Origin: Streptomyces filipinensis
Lineage (GTDB): Bacteria; Actinomycetota; Actinomycetes; Streptomycetales; Streptomycetaceae
Reading direction: 5' to 3'
Assembly: GCF_014649495.1 (NCBI RefSeq)
Contig: NZ_BMTD01000004.1
Span: 1 to 64,000 of the forward strand
DNA: 64,000 nt
A program made the position numbers and the translations under genes. The notes under the pieces were generated by a model, which had not been told where the DNA came from, made no database searches, and saw only the letters and a list, made by a program, of their open reading frames with translations. This document shows positions 15,727 through 24,743 of the stretch, piece by piece (positions within the stretch are counted from its first letter, which is position 1; the number at the start of each line of letters is the position of its first letter).

Positions 15727-17064
15727 GTGAGCCAGTACGTCAGCAGGCTCGGGCGACGCTCCCCGTCGGCCGCGTCACGGCTCCGTCTGCTCCGCCGGCC
15801 CCGCAGGGTCGCGATGCTCTCCGTGCACACCTCTCCGCTCCACCAGCCCGGCACCGGCGACGCCGGCGGCATGAACGTCTACATCGTGGAGCTGGCCCAG
15901 CGGCTCGCCGCGATCAACATCGAGGTCGAGATCTTCACCCGGGCCACGGCCGGCGGTCTCGCGCCCACGGTCGAGCTGGCCCCCGGCGTCCTCGTCCGGC
16001 ACGTCGACGCGGGACCCTACGAGGGCCTGGCCAAGGAGGACCTCCCGGCCCAGCTGTGCGCCTTCACGCACGGCGTGATGCAGGCCTGGGCCGGTCACCG
16101 CCCCGGCCACTACGACCTCGTCCACTCCCACTACTGGCTCTCCGGCCACGTCGGCTGGCTCGCCGCCCAGCGCTGGGGCGTGCCGCTGGTGCACGCGATG
16201 CACACCATGGCCAAGGTCAAGAACGCCAACCTGGCCGACGGGGACTCGCCCGAGCCCGCCGCCCGGGTCATCGGCGAGACCCAGATCGTGGCCGCCGCCG
16301 ACCGGCTCATCGCCAACACGGAGGAGGAGGCCGACGAGCTGGTACGGCACTACACGGCCGACCCCGCGAAGGTCGCCGTCGTCCACCCGGGCGTCAACCT
16401 CGACCGCTTCCGCCCGGCCGACGGCCGCGCCGCCGCCCGCGCCCGCCTCGGTCTGCCGCAGGACGCCCTGATCCCGCTCTTCGCCGGCCGCATACAGCCC
16501 CTGAAGGCACCGGACGTCCTCCTGCGCGCGGTGGCCGTCCTGCTCGACGAGCGTCCCGAGCTCCGCTCCCGCATCCTCGTCCCGGTCGTCGGCGGCCCGA
16601 GCGGCAGCGGGCTCGCCAAGCCGGAGGGCCTGCAGAAGCTCGCCGCGCGGCTCGGCGTCGCGGACGTCGTACGGTTCCGCCCGCCGGTCGGCCAGGAGCA
16701 GCTCGCGGACTGGTTCCGGGCCGCGTCCGTGCTCGTGATGCCGTCCTACAGCGAGTCCTTCGGCCTGGTCGCCATCGAGGCGCAGGCGGCCGGTACGCCG
16801 GTGCTCGCGGCCTCGGTCGGCGGGCTGCCGGTGGCCGTGCGCGACGGCGGCACCGGCTTCCTCGTGCCCGGTCACGATCCGGCCGACTACGCGCGCGTGC
16901 TGCGCCGTTTCGCCGACGATCCGTCCCTGTCGGCGAGCATGGGCGAGGCCGCCGCCCGCCACGCCCGGTCCTTCGGCTGGGACACGGCGGCCGCCGCGAC
17001 CGCCGACGTCTACACGGCCGCGACCCAGTCCCACCGCCGTCGCGTACGCTCCCACCATGGCTGA
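15727..17064 (+). CDS. mshA: D-inositol-3-phosphate glycosyltransferase MshA
   Basis: This 445-residue GT-B glycosyltransferase (GT4) catalyses the first step of mycothiol synthesis, UDP-GlcNAc plus 1L-myo-inositol 1-phosphate. Signature segments include [34 protein letters not shown] and the C-terminal donor site [12 protein letters not shown] and [23 protein letters not shown] 15727 is preceded by AAGGAGG eight bases upstream. The N-terminal 30 basic residues before [11 protein letters not shown] are typical of streptomycete MshA. It overlaps the YbjN-like gene by eight bases. Confidence 0.97.
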   Translation: MSQYVSRLGRRSPSAASRLRLLRRPRRVAMLSVHTSPLHQPGTGDAGGMNVYIVELAQRLAAINIEVEIFTRATAGGLAPTVELAPGVLVRHVDAGPYEGLAKEDLPAQLCAFTHGVMQAWAGHRPGHYDLVHSHYWLSGHVGWLAAQRWGVPLVHAMHTMAKVKNANLADGDSPEPAARVIGETQIVAAADRLIANTEEEADELVRHYTADPAKVAVVHPGVNLDRFRPADGRAAARARLGLPQDALIPLFAGRIQPLKAPDVLLRAVAVLLDERPELRSRILVPVVGGPSGSGLAKPEGLQKLAARLGVADVVRFRPPVGQEQLADWFRAASVLVMPSYSESFGLVAIEAQAAGTPVLAASVGGLPVAVRDGGTGFLVPGHDPADYARVLRRFADDPSLSASMGEAAARHARSFGWDTAAAATADVYTAATQSHRRRVRSHHG

Positions 17065-17560
17065 GGGCGAGAAGGCGGTCGGACAGGTCCTGGAAGCTGC
17101 CCTGAAGGACGCCGAACTGGAGTGGGAGAGCCCCGAGCCCGGCACCTACGTGGTCAAGCTCCCCGGCACCCGCAAGCTCTCCACGACGGTCTCCTTCCGC
17201 GTGGGCCGCCACTCCCTCTCCCTCAACGCCTTCGTCGTCCGGCACCCCGACGAGAACGAGGCGGGCGTCCACCGCTGGCTCCTGGAGCGCAACCTCAAGC
17301 TCTACGGCGTCAGTTACGCCGTCGACCGCCTCGGCGACATCTACGTCACCGCCCGGCTGCCCCTCGCCTCCGTCACCCCCGACGAGATCGACCGCCTCCT
17401 CGGTCAGGTCCTGGAAGCGGCCGACGGCGCCTTCAACACCCTTCTGGAACTGGGCTTCGCCTCCTCGATCCGCAAGGAGTACGCCTGGCGGGTGTCCCGC
17501 GGCGAGTCCACGCGCAACCTGGACGCGTTCAGGCATCTGATCGAACGCCCGGCGGACTGA
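17057..17560 (+). CDS. YbjN-domain protein
   Basis: This 167-residue soluble protein of the YbjN / type III secretion chaperone-like fold has [20 protein letters not shown] and [19 protein letters not shown], features of the actinobacterial YbjN group. It starts inside mshA (overlap 17057-17064) and is probably co-translated. The function is unknown; in other Streptomyces it also accompanies mshA, and a role as a chaperone or stress protein is only inferred. Confidence 0.9.
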   Translation: MAEGEKAVGQVLEAALKDAELEWESPEPGTYVVKLPGTRKLSTTVSFRVGRHSLSLNAFVVRHPDENEAGVHRWLLERNLKLYGVSYAVDRLGDIYVTARLPLASVTPDEIDRLLGQVLEAADGAFNTLLELGFASSIRKEYAWRVSRGESTRNLDAFRHLIERPAD

Positions 17561-17747
17561 CCGCGGATCGCCCGGCGGCTCAGGACGGGCGCGGCTCCGT
17601 TAACCGGTGGTGATCCCCGGACATGCGTCTTCCGACGATCCGCCCAAGGCGGGCGGCGCGACCCCTTCCCCTCCGAGGGCGGCGGTGGCATGCTCACGCC
17701 CGACGCATTCCTGAACATCGTTCATACAGCTGAACGAGAAGGGGCGG

Positions 17748-19412
17748 GTGGACATGAGCGGCACGCACCTCACGAGACGGACCCTGCTGGCCGGTGCCAC
17801 GGCCGTGGCGCTCGGCGCGACGCCGGGGCGGGCGGCAGCGGCCGGGCGCCCGCAAACCCCATCCCTGTGGCGGGAGTTCGGCCGCACCCCCTTCACCCAC
17901 CCCCAGATCCCGTACGTCGGCCGGGCCGGTGCCCGTGCCGGAGCGCGCCGCCTCCCCCGTCCCCGCGTCTTCGCCGACGTCACCGACTACGGCGCGGTGG
18001 CCGACGGCACCACCGACTGCGCCCCCGCGATCAACCGTGCCCTCGCCGCCGCCGGACGGGCCGGCGGTGGCACGGTCACCGTCCCGCCCGGCACCTTCCG
18101 CATCGACGGCCTGATCCGCATCGGCGACTCGAACGTGGTGCTGCGCGGCGCGGGCAGCGGCCGCACGACACTCCACGCGACGAAGAACCTCACCGAACTG
18201 ATCGGCGTCTACGGCTCCCGCTACGGCGGCGACAAGTCCTCCTGGTCCTGGGCGGGCGGACTCGTCTGGCTCGCCCCGCACGCCCGTTGGGACTCCCTCG
18301 TCGCCGCCGTCCGGGCCCGCGCGTGGCCCTTCGAGGGCTGGACCGGCAACCAGCGGGACGAGTGGACGCCCCTGACCGCGGTGGAGCCGGCCGGGCGGGG
18401 CTCCTGGACCGTCACCGTCGCCGACGCCTCCGCGCTGCACCCCGGCCGGCTCGTCCTGCTCCGCCTCGCCGACGACCCCGCCCACACCCTCCTGCAGCAC
18501 ATGGCGGGCGGCGGCCCCGGCCCGGCGTCGTACTCCTGGGACGACAAGACCAAGCTGCTGTCGTACGTCCCCTACGAGTGGCCGGTCCGCGTCACGGCCG
18601 TCCGCGGCCGCCGCATCACCCTCGAACGCCCCCTCCCGCTCGACGTGCGCCCCGAGTGGAACCCGCAACTGACCACCCACGTCACCGAGCTGACCGGATC
18701 CGGCGTCGAGGGGCTGACCCTCGACGTGGTGCAGACCCCGCAGTCCCCGCACCTGCTCGACAAGGGCTACAACGGCGTGGTGCTGCAGTGCGCCTACGAC
18801 TGCTGGGTGGACGACGTCACGGTGACGAACGTCGACAACGGCTTCGGCCTGGTCGCCGCCTCGGCCTGCACCCTGCGCCGCACCCGGGTGACCGGCCGCG
18901 GCTCGCACCACCCGTACTTCTGCCGCGAGGGTTCCCACGACAACCTGATCGAGGACTTCACCCTCGAACAGCGCACGGTCCCGGCCCCGCCGAACACCCA
19001 GCTGCACGGCATCAACGTGGAGGGACTGTCCTCGTACAACGTCTGGTCGCGCGGCGAGATGCAGATGGGCACCTTCGACAGCCACCGCGGCCTGCCCTTC
19101 GCCGACGTCCGCACCGACATCACCGTGAACAACAACGGCCGCCACGGCGGTGACGCCAGCGCGGGCCCCCTCTTCGGCGCCCGCTTCACCCACTGGAACA
19201 TCCGGGTCACCAACGGCCGCGCCGGACTGATGAAGATCGACGGCCTGGCGCCGTACTCGGCCACCGTCGGCCTCGGCACGGTGACGGAGTACGACCAGAC
19301 CGACGTCCCCGACTTCACCGGCGACCTGCACTCCCGCCTGGAGCTGTACGGCACGACGGACGCCGTACGCCCGCGCAACCTGTACGAGGCTCAGCGCGAA
19401 CTGCGCCGGTAG
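17748..19412 (+). CDS. Tat-exported right-handed beta-helix protein (pectate-lyase superfamily)
   Basis: This 554-residue protein has a twin-arginine signal (HLTRRTLLAGATAVALGA, cleavage near AAA). The pectate_lyase_3 opening follows (VFADVTDYGAVADGTTDCAP, then GGGTVTVPPGTFRIDG), and a beta-helix with repeated NV, DN and GS turns continues to about 520. It is likely an extracellular polysaccharide-processing or binding protein; the substrate is unclear. Start options are GTG 17748 or ATG 17754, both served by AAGGGG. Its 3' end overlaps the convergent AraC-type gene by 22 bases, which is unusual and suggests mutual transcriptional interference. Confidence 0.88.
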   Translation: MDMSGTHLTRRTLLAGATAVALGATPGRAAAAGRPQTPSLWREFGRTPFTHPQIPYVGRAGARAGARRLPRPRVFADVTDYGAVADGTTDCAPAINRALAAAGRAGGGTVTVPPGTFRIDGLIRIGDSNVVLRGAGSGRTTLHATKNLTELIGVYGSRYGGDKSSWSWAGGLVWLAPHARWDSLVAAVRARAWPFEGWTGNQRDEWTPLTAVEPAGRGSWTVTVADASALHPGRLVLLRLADDPAHTLLQHMAGGGPGPASYSWDDKTKLLSYVPYEWPVRVTAVRGRRITLERPLPLDVRPEWNPQLTTHVTELTGSGVEGLTLDVVQTPQSPHLLDKGYNGVVLQCAYDCWVDDVTVTNVDNGFGLVAASACTLRRTRVTGRGSHHPYFCREGSHDNLIEDFTLEQRTVPAPPNTQLHGINVEGLSSYNVWSRGEMQMGTFDSHRGLPFADVRTDITVNNNGRHGGDASAGPLFGARFTHWNIRVTNGRAGLMKIDGLAPYSATVGLGTVTEYDQTDVPDFTGDLHSRLELYGTTDAVRPRNLYEAQRELRR

Positions 19413-20188
19413 CGCCCCGGCGGCACCCCGACCAGCTTCTTGAAGTGCCGGGTGAGATGGGCCTGGTCGTAGAACCCGGTGGCCGCCGCCACCTCGCCCG
19501 GCGCCAGCCCGTCCAGCAGCAGCCGCCGCGCGCGCCCGACCCGCCGCGACATCAGGTACTGGTGCGGGGCGATGCCGTACGCGCCGCTGAACGCCCGCAC
19601 CAGATGGGCCGGATGGGCGTGCAGCAGGCGCCCGGCCTCCGCCAGCGTGACCCCGTCGACGACCCGGGCGTCGAGCAGCTCCCGCAGCCGCCGGCCGAGG
19701 ACCGGATCCGGGCGGTGCGCCGGTGCGTCCGGCCGCCGCCGCAGATGGTCGCGCAGCCGCTCCCCGACGAGGGTCAGCCTGCTCTCCGCCTCCAGCTCGT
19801 CACCGGGCCGGGCGAGCGCGGAGTGCAGCTGCCCGACGCGCCGGCGCAACACCGGGTCCCGCAGATCGGGCCCGTCCACGGCGGCCCCGATCAGGTCCTC
19901 GCCGAGCCGGCTGCTGTCGAGGTAGACGACCCGCTTGCGGAAGCCGTCCGGGGTGGCCGGCGAGCCGTTGTGCGGGACGTGCGGCGGGAGCAGGGTGACC
20001 GTGTCGTGCGGGGTGCCGTGCTCGTGCCGGTCGAGGTCGTACCGCACGGCCCCGTCGTCCACGATGAGCAGCGTCCAGGCGTCGTGGACGTGCATCGGGT
20101 AGGAGTACTCGGTGAAGCGGGCGTGGAAGACCTCGGTGACGCCCGGGACGCGGGGGCGCCACGCGCTGACTTCCTGCGGGGCGGCCAC
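19391..20188 (-). CDS. AraC-family transcriptional regulator
   Basis: At about 265 residues it has an N-terminal cupin-like sensing domain (about 20-110: FTEYSYPMHVHDAWTLLIVD, then HDTVTLLPPHVPHNG) and a C-terminal double HTH (VTLAEAGRLLHAHPAHLVRA ... FYDQAHLTRHFKKLVGVPPG). It belongs to the AraC group that in Streptomyces lies divergent from a DUF2000 gene, as here at 20238 with only 49 bases between. GTG 20188 is chosen; a TTG at 20203 would add five residues. The cupin suggests a small-molecule effector. Its target is probably the DUF2000 gene. Confidence 0.9.
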   Translation of the reverse strand: MAAPQEVSAWRPRVPGVTEVFHARFTEYSYPMHVHDAWTLLIVDDGAVRYDLDRHEHGTPHDTVTLLPPHVPHNGSPATPDGFRKRVVYLDSSRLGEDLIGAAVDGPDLRDPVLRRRVGQLHSALARPGDELEAESRLTLVGERLRDHLRRRPDAPAHRPDPVLGRRLRELLDARVVDGVTLAEAGRLLHAHPAHLVRAFSGAYGIAPHQYLMSRRVGRARRLLLDGLAPGEVAAATGFYDQAHLTRHFKKLVGVPPGRYRRSSR

Positions 20189-20237
20189 GCAAAGAACGTA
20201 CAAGACGATCGCGTACGACGCCCGGCAGTCTCATCCC

Positions 20238-20663
20238 ATGAGCGCTGAACCCCTCCGTTTCGACACGAAGATCGCCGTGCTGCTGCGCGCGGACCTGGAG
20301 CCCTGGCAGCGGCTCAACGTCACCGCGTTCCTGGTCAGCGGCCTGGGTACGACGGTTCCCGAGGTGATCGGGGAACCGTACGAGGACGCGGACGGGGTGT
20401 CGTACCTCCCCATGTTCCGCCAGCCCGTGCTGGTCTTCGAGGGGTCGAAGGAGACCCTGGAGGCGGCGCACGACCGGGCCCTGAGCCGCGCCCTGCCCCG
20501 CGCCGTCTTCACCTCGGACCTGTTCGCCACGGGCAACGACCGCGACAACCGCGCCGCGGTCCGGGCCGTGCCGACGGCCGAGCTGGACCTGGTGGGACTG
20601 GCGGTCCACGGCCCCCGCAACGGGGTGGACAAGGTGCTGAAGGGGGCCCGGATGCACCCGTGA
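20238..20663 (+). CDS. DUF2000 family protein
   Basis: This 141-residue cytosolic protein of the DUF2000 (peptidyl-tRNA-hydrolase-2-like fold) family has RFDTKIAVLLRADLEPWQRL, NVTAFLVSGL, SYLPMFRQPVLVFEG and a tail with GLAVHGPRNGVDKVLKG. The function is not established. It is divergent from an AraC-type regulator, a frequent pairing in actinomycetes. Confidence 0.9.
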   Translation: MSAEPLRFDTKIAVLLRADLEPWQRLNVTAFLVSGLGTTVPEVIGEPYEDADGVSYLPMFRQPVLVFEGSKETLEAAHDRALSRALPRAVFTSDLFATGNDRDNRAAVRAVPTAELDLVGLAVHGPRNGVDKVLKGARMHP

Positions 20664-20696
20664 CCGCGGCTCTCCCCGCCTTCGCCGGCGTCCGCG

Positions 20697-21170
20697 TCAG
20701 CCGAACATGCCGGGCACGTAGTCGCCGGCGGGCTGCTGGACGAGGACGTTGACGCGGTTGTAGGCGTTGATGAGGGCGATCAGCGCGACGAGCGCGGCGA
20801 GCTGGTCCTCGTCGTAGTGCTTGGCGGCGTTCGCCCAGACCTCGTCCGGGACGCCGCCGGCCGCGTCCGCGATCCGGGTGCCCTGCTCCGTCAGCTCCAG
20901 CGCGGCCCGCTCGGCGTCGCTGAACACCTTGGCCTCCCGCCAGGCCGCGACGAGGTGCAGCCGCTGCGCGGTCTCCCCGGCGGCGACCGCGTCCTTGGTG
21001 TGCATGTCGAGGCACATCCCGCAGCCGTTGATCTGGCTGGCCCGGATCTTCACCAGCTCCTGGGTCGCCGCCGGCAGGCTGGACTCGGAGACCGCCTTCC
21101 CCGCCGAGTTGATGTACTTGAAGAACCTGCCGGAGACGGCGTTCTCGAAGAGGTTCAGTCGCGCGTCCAT
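20697..21170 (-). CDS. AhpD-like carboxymuconolactone decarboxylase family protein
   Basis: This 157-residue AhpD-fold protein has the redox motif CGMCLDMHT (CxxC followed by H) and conserved ASQINGC and AINAYNR-like elements (LINAYNRVNVL). It is predicted to act as an alkylhydroperoxidase or thiol peroxidase. It differs from the CMD gene at 8592 in length and sequence, and has no sigma gene beside it. It is convergent with the DUF2000 gene, with 33 bases between the stops. Confidence 0.9.
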   Translation of the reverse strand: MDARLNLFENAVSGRFFKYINSAGKAVSESSLPAATQELVKIRASQINGCGMCLDMHTKDAVAAGETAQRLHLVAAWREAKVFSDAERAALELTEQGTRIADAAGGVPDEVWANAAKHYDEDQLAALVALIALINAYNRVNVLVQQPAGDYVPGMFG

Positions 21171-21665
21171 GATCTGCTCCCGTGGGGTGGCCGATGGTTA
21201 CACCCCCCTGACGGAACGATCAGGGGAGATGTGACAGGACCACCGGTGACGCGCGCCACGAGCCCTGCGGGGCACCCGGACGGCCCGCCCGTCTGAAAGA
21301 TCACGCCCGAATCTGCACAGCGCGTACGCAAGTGCGCGGCCGGTGGGTCCCGTTGGTACGGAGTTGTCCCGGTCGGCGCGGCGGTGGCAATACCTGTGGC
21401 CCGTCTGTGCCGTGCGGGGGTGTGGAGAAACTCCCCCCATAGCGTGACCGGGCCCGCACGGATCGGTCACCGCCCGGGACAACTGGCCCGGGGCGGGCGC
21501 CGGTTGGCTGGCTGCCCGGCGCGCTCCGTGGTTTGATCGCTCGCGCCGCCGGGTTCACGCCACGGTGTCCTGAAAGGGACGGCGTACGCCCGCGGCCGCG
21601 GTCCACCGTCTGTCCCCGGCGGTGCCGCTCCCCTGTGGACCACCCATGCGAAGGGCAGTTTCCCC
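21171..21665. other. Intergenic region, no gene seen
   Basis: This 495-base gap lies between the divergently transcribed AhpD-like gene and the double-glycine peptide gene, so it must hold both promoters. I see no ribosome-binding site with a plausible frame and no strong palindrome. AAGGG about nine bases before ATG 21666 is the likely ribosome-binding site of the peptide gene. Confidence 0.6.
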
Positions 21666-21875
21666 ATGAACTCCGCTCACCAGGTCGAGACCCTCGAGAT
21701 CTCCGACGCCGACCTCGACACCGTCGCCGGCGGTCTGGCCCCCGAGGTCAGCCTCACGCTCGACAACACCACCCTCAGCAGCGCCGACGTGCTGTCCCAG
21801 CTCGGCGCCGTCCAGGGCGAGGCGCTGGGCGCCCTCGGCCAGTCGCACCAGGTCGGCTTCAACGCCGCCCTCTGA
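21666..21875 (+). CDS. Orphan double-glycine leader peptide (bacteriocin/RiPP-like precursor)
   Basis: This 69-residue peptide has a leader-like N-terminus, QVETLEISDADLDTVAGG, ending at Gly-Gly (about residue 24). This is the classic ISDxELDxVAGG pattern recognised by C39 peptidase transporters. The presumed core of about 45 residues (LAPEVSLTLDNTT ... GQSHQVGFNAAL) has no Cys, so lanthionine chemistry is excluded. It is rich in Ser, Thr, Gln and Leu. No modifying enzyme, peptidase or ABC exporter is nearby. It is a monocistron with its own terminator. Similar peptides are annotated type A2 lantipeptides in Streptomyces; that name seems unwarranted here. Confidence 0.82.
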   Translation: MNSAHQVETLEISDADLDTVAGGLAPEVSLTLDNTTLSSADVLSQLGAVQGEALGALGQSHQVGFNAAL

Positions 21876-21894
21876 TCGCTGCGATCAGCACACC

Positions 21895-21930
21895 GAGCCC
21901 CTGCCGGCGGACAACTCCCGGCAGGGGCTC
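21895..21930 (+). terminator. Terminator of the double-glycine peptide gene
   Basis: GAGCCCCTGCCGG and its complement form a perfect 13-bp stem with a 10-base loop, 19 bases after the stop codon. It isolates the peptide gene from the FG-GAP gene. Confidence 0.85.
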
Positions 21931-21997
21931 AGCCATTCCGGTCCTATAAGATCCACACACTTTTCTCACCAAGTCTGGAACCTGGGGGGACCGGATC

Positions 21998-24223
21998 GTG
22001 AACCGGTATGTCATAAGAGGGGCGTTCGCGCTCGTACTGAGCGGGAGCCTCATGGGGGCCCTGCCCGCGTCGTCCGCCGAAGCGGCGGCCGCAGCGGGCA
22101 CCGCAGCCGGTGCGACGGTGGCCACCGACCCCGTACAGCCCGGCGTCTGGGGCACCTCCACCGAGGTCGCCGCCACCGCCCGGCACCGCGTGCTGGGCCT
22201 GCAGGCCCGCGCCGACGGCGCCCTCGTCGCCCTGCGCGACCAGCCGCAGGACCCCGCGCAGACCGCCGAGGTCCGCCGTCTCACCGTCCAGGTCCGCCCC
22301 GCGGGCAGCACCACATGGGCCGCGCCCCAGACGCTGTCCACCACCGCCCGCCTCTACGACAGCGCCCTCGCCCCGCAGGCCGACGGCTCCTTCGTCGCCT
22401 ACTGGAGCGAGAGCCTCCCGGAGGGCAAGAGCCTCCTGAAGGCCGCCACCCTGGCTCCGGGCGCCACCCGCTGGTCCGACCCCACCACCGTGGCCACCCT
22501 CTCCTCCTGGGCCGAGCACCCCCTGGTCTTCGGCAGCGCCACCGGCCGCCTCGCGGCCGTCTGGGCCGTCCGGATCACGGGCGGCCGTGAGCTGCGCATG
22601 ACCGAGCGGCCGGCCCCCGGCGGCGCCTGGTCCGAGCCCACCGTGTTCGACACCGTCAAGAGCGACGCCGAGGACGGGGAGTGGTTCCTGACCGGGCTGC
22701 ACGCCGCCATCGACAAGGCGGGCAACGCGGCCGTCGCGTGGAACCTCGACGACCGCCCCCGCGAGGGCGGCGGCTCGACCCCCGCGGGCGGGCCCTCGTA
22801 CTACTCCCGGATCATGGAGCGCAAGGCCGGCGCGACCACGTGGGGCGACGCCGAGGACCTGACCCCGCTCACCGGCACCCAGCCCGGTGCCCTCCGCCTC
22901 GACGCCGACCCGGCCGGCGGCCTCACCCTCCTGTGGGCGAGCGTCGGCGGCCCCGTCCGCTTCGCCCGCAAGGCCGCCCCCGGCGGCGCGTGGGGCGCCG
23001 CCGAGCAGACCGGGCTCACCGGCTGGTACGCCCCCCGCGCCCTGCCCCGCCCGCTGACCGCCCCGAACGGTGACGTCACCCTCGTCGGGGCCGCGGACAA
23101 GGCGGTGATCTCGACCACCCGCTCCGCCCGCACCGGCGTCTGGGGCGCCGTCGAGCAGGCCGACGACCGCCGTCCCGCCGGCTCGGCCGTCAGCTCCGGC
23201 ATCGCCGGCGACGGCACCGTGCACGCGGGCTGGGCCGTGTCCATCGGCAACGGCTCGTACCGCTTCGTCGCCGGCTTCCGCACCCGCGGCGGCTGGTCGG
23301 CCCCCAAGACGCTGGCCACCACCAGCGGCAACCGGACCGTCGACGGCGCCCTCACGGTCGCCGGCACCCGTCCCACCGCGCTCTGGTACGACAGCTCCGC
23401 ACTCGGCGGCCCGCTGCACGCCGTCTCCGGTACCACCCGCGCGCTGCCCCGCGCCCGCGACTACGGCGACGACGGCCGCGCCGACCTGCTCGCCCTGACC
23501 GGCACCACCCTGACCCGGTACGACGGCGACGCCGCGGGCCACCTCGCCACGGGCTCCGTGCACAGCGGCGCGGTCACCACCGGCTGGCCCGCCGGTACCC
23601 GGTTCACCGGCTTCGGCGACCTGAACGGGGACCGCCTCAACGACGTCCTCGCCGTGCTGCCCACGGGCGAGGCCCGCGTGTACGAGACCCCGGCGGGCCG
23701 GCTGCCCGCACCGGCGTCCCCGTACGAGAAGACGAGCAGCGACTGGCGCGGCTACGACGTCCTCACCAGCCCCGGCGACCTGACCGGCGACGGCCGCGCC
23801 GACCTGCTGGCCCGCTCCGCCTCCACCGGTGACCTCTACCTCTACGCCGGCAACGGCACCGCCGGATTCGTCCCGCGCGTCAAGATCAGGTCCGCCTGGA
23901 AGGGGTACACCCGGGTGATCGGCGCCGGGGACCTCACCGGCGACGGGCGCGGGGACGTGCTGGCCCTCGACAGCTCCGGCGAGCTGTGGCGCTACGACGG
24001 CACCGGCACCGGCAAGCTCGCCGACCGTGTGCTGGTCTTCCGCGACTGGGGCAAGAGCTACCGCCAGGTGCTCGGCGCCGCCGACCTGAACGGGGACGGC
24101 CGGGCCGACCTGCTCTCGGTCGACACCGCCGGCGTGGCCTGGCTCAACCCGGGCACCGGACACGGCACCTTCGGCAGCCGGGTCCGCGTCGGCTCCGGCT
24201 GGACCGGCCGCACCCTGTCCTGA
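21998..24223 (+). CDS. Secreted FG-GAP/VCBS repeat protein
   Basis: This 741-residue exported protein has a signal peptide (RYVIRGAFALVLSGSLMGAL ... SAEA). About 430 residues of beta-propeller-like repeats follow, and then a C-terminal block (about 480-735) of FG-GAP/VCBS repeats with calcium-binding DxNxDxxxD-type motifs: GDLNGDRLNDVLAV, GDLTGDGRADLLAR, GDLTGDGRGDVLAL, ADLNGDGRADLLSV. It is probably extracellular and Ca-stabilised, with no catalytic motif seen. GTG 21998 has GGGGG upstream. It lies downstream of the double-glycine peptide gene, but a terminator separates them. Such proteins are abundant in Streptomyces and of unknown role. Confidence 0.9.
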   Translation: MNRYVIRGAFALVLSGSLMGALPASSAEAAAAAGTAAGATVATDPVQPGVWGTSTEVAATARHRVLGLQARADGALVALRDQPQDPAQTAEVRRLTVQVRPAGSTTWAAPQTLSTTARLYDSALAPQADGSFVAYWSESLPEGKSLLKAATLAPGATRWSDPTTVATLSSWAEHPLVFGSATGRLAAVWAVRITGGRELRMTERPAPGGAWSEPTVFDTVKSDAEDGEWFLTGLHAAIDKAGNAAVAWNLDDRPREGGGSTPAGGPSYYSRIMERKAGATTWGDAEDLTPLTGTQPGALRLDADPAGGLTLLWASVGGPVRFARKAAPGGAWGAAEQTGLTGWYAPRALPRPLTAPNGDVTLVGAADKAVISTTRSARTGVWGAVEQADDRRPAGSAVSSGIAGDGTVHAGWAVSIGNGSYRFVAGFRTRGGWSAPKTLATTSGNRTVDGALTVAGTRPTALWYDSSALGGPLHAVSGTTRALPRARDYGDDGRADLLALTGTTLTRYDGDAAGHLATGSVHSGAVTTGWPAGTRFTGFGDLNGDRLNDVLAVLPTGEARVYETPAGRLPAPASPYEKTSSDWRGYDVLTSPGDLTGDGRADLLARSASTGDLYLYAGNGTAGFVPRVKIRSAWKGYTRVIGAGDLTGDGRGDVLALDSSGELWRYDGTGTGKLADRVLVFRDWGKSYRQVLGAADLNGDGRADLLSVDTAGVAWLNPGTGHGTFGSRVRVGSGWTGRTLS

Positions 24224-24237
24224 CCGCGGTCCCGCAC

Positions 24238-24263
24238 GCGGAGGAGGGGCACCCCTCCTCCGC
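24238..24263 (+). terminator. Terminator of the FG-GAP gene
   Basis: GCGGAGGAGGG and CCCTCCTCCGC form a compact 11-bp stem with a four-base loop, 15 bases after the stop. Confidence 0.8.
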
Positions 24264-24359
24264 ACCGTCTATTCGGGTGCTTGTGTGCACGTCACCGCTT
24301 CTCGCCGGCGGGCCGGCGGCATACGTCTGGCGAGCACACACCGACCGAAGGAGACGCTT

Positions 24360-24617
24360 ATGCGTGTAACCACCGTACTGGCCGCCACCGCTCTCGCCGG
24401 GACCGTTCTGTTCGGAGGAGCGGCCCAGGCCCTCGCCGACGACGGCGACGACATGGGCAACGTCGGAGTCGATTTCGGGACCAGCGCCCCGGCCGCGTCC
24501 GAACTCGGCCAGGGCGCGTCCGACTCCGGTCAGGGCGCGTCCGACGACAGCCAGGACATGCCCAGCTTCAGTAAGACCGGGGCCATCTTCGACAAGTCAC
24601 CGGCCGCCACCCACTAG
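24360..24617 (+). CDS. Small secreted acidic peptide
   Basis: This 85-residue protein has a signal peptide (RVTTVLAATALAGTVLFGG, cleavage after AQALA) and a mature part of about 58 residues rich in Asp, Gly and Ser. It contains a duplicated GQGASD motif and ends SFSKTGAIFDKSPAATH. ATG 24360 follows GAAGGAGACG. It has no Cys and no known domain. The duplicated motif could be a surface or protein-binding repeat, or a disordered linker. I do not recognise a family. Confidence 0.78.
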   Translation: MRVTTVLAATALAGTVLFGGAAQALADDGDDMGNVGVDFGTSAPAASELGQGASDSGQGASDDSQDMPSFSKTGAIFDKSPAATH

Positions 24618-24658
24618 GCCGTCGCTCCCTTCCTGCCCTTCCTGTCCTTCCTGGCAGA

Positions 24659-24691
24659 CGCCCCGCACCGTGCTGCGCTCGGTGCGGGGCG
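24659..24691. terminator. Bidirectional terminator
   Basis: CGCCCCGCACCG and its complement form a perfect 12-bp stem with a nine-base loop. It serves both the small secreted peptide gene and the convergent MFS gene. Confidence 0.85.
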
Positions 24692-24743
24692 TGGGACGTA
24701 GGGTGCGGGATGTCGGGTTGGGGCGTGTGGGGCGGCTTCCGGA

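Noticed and set aside
22110..22590. Short alternative frames within the FG-GAP gene
   Set aside because: Shadow frames; the FG-GAP frame has signal peptide and repeated Ca motifs.
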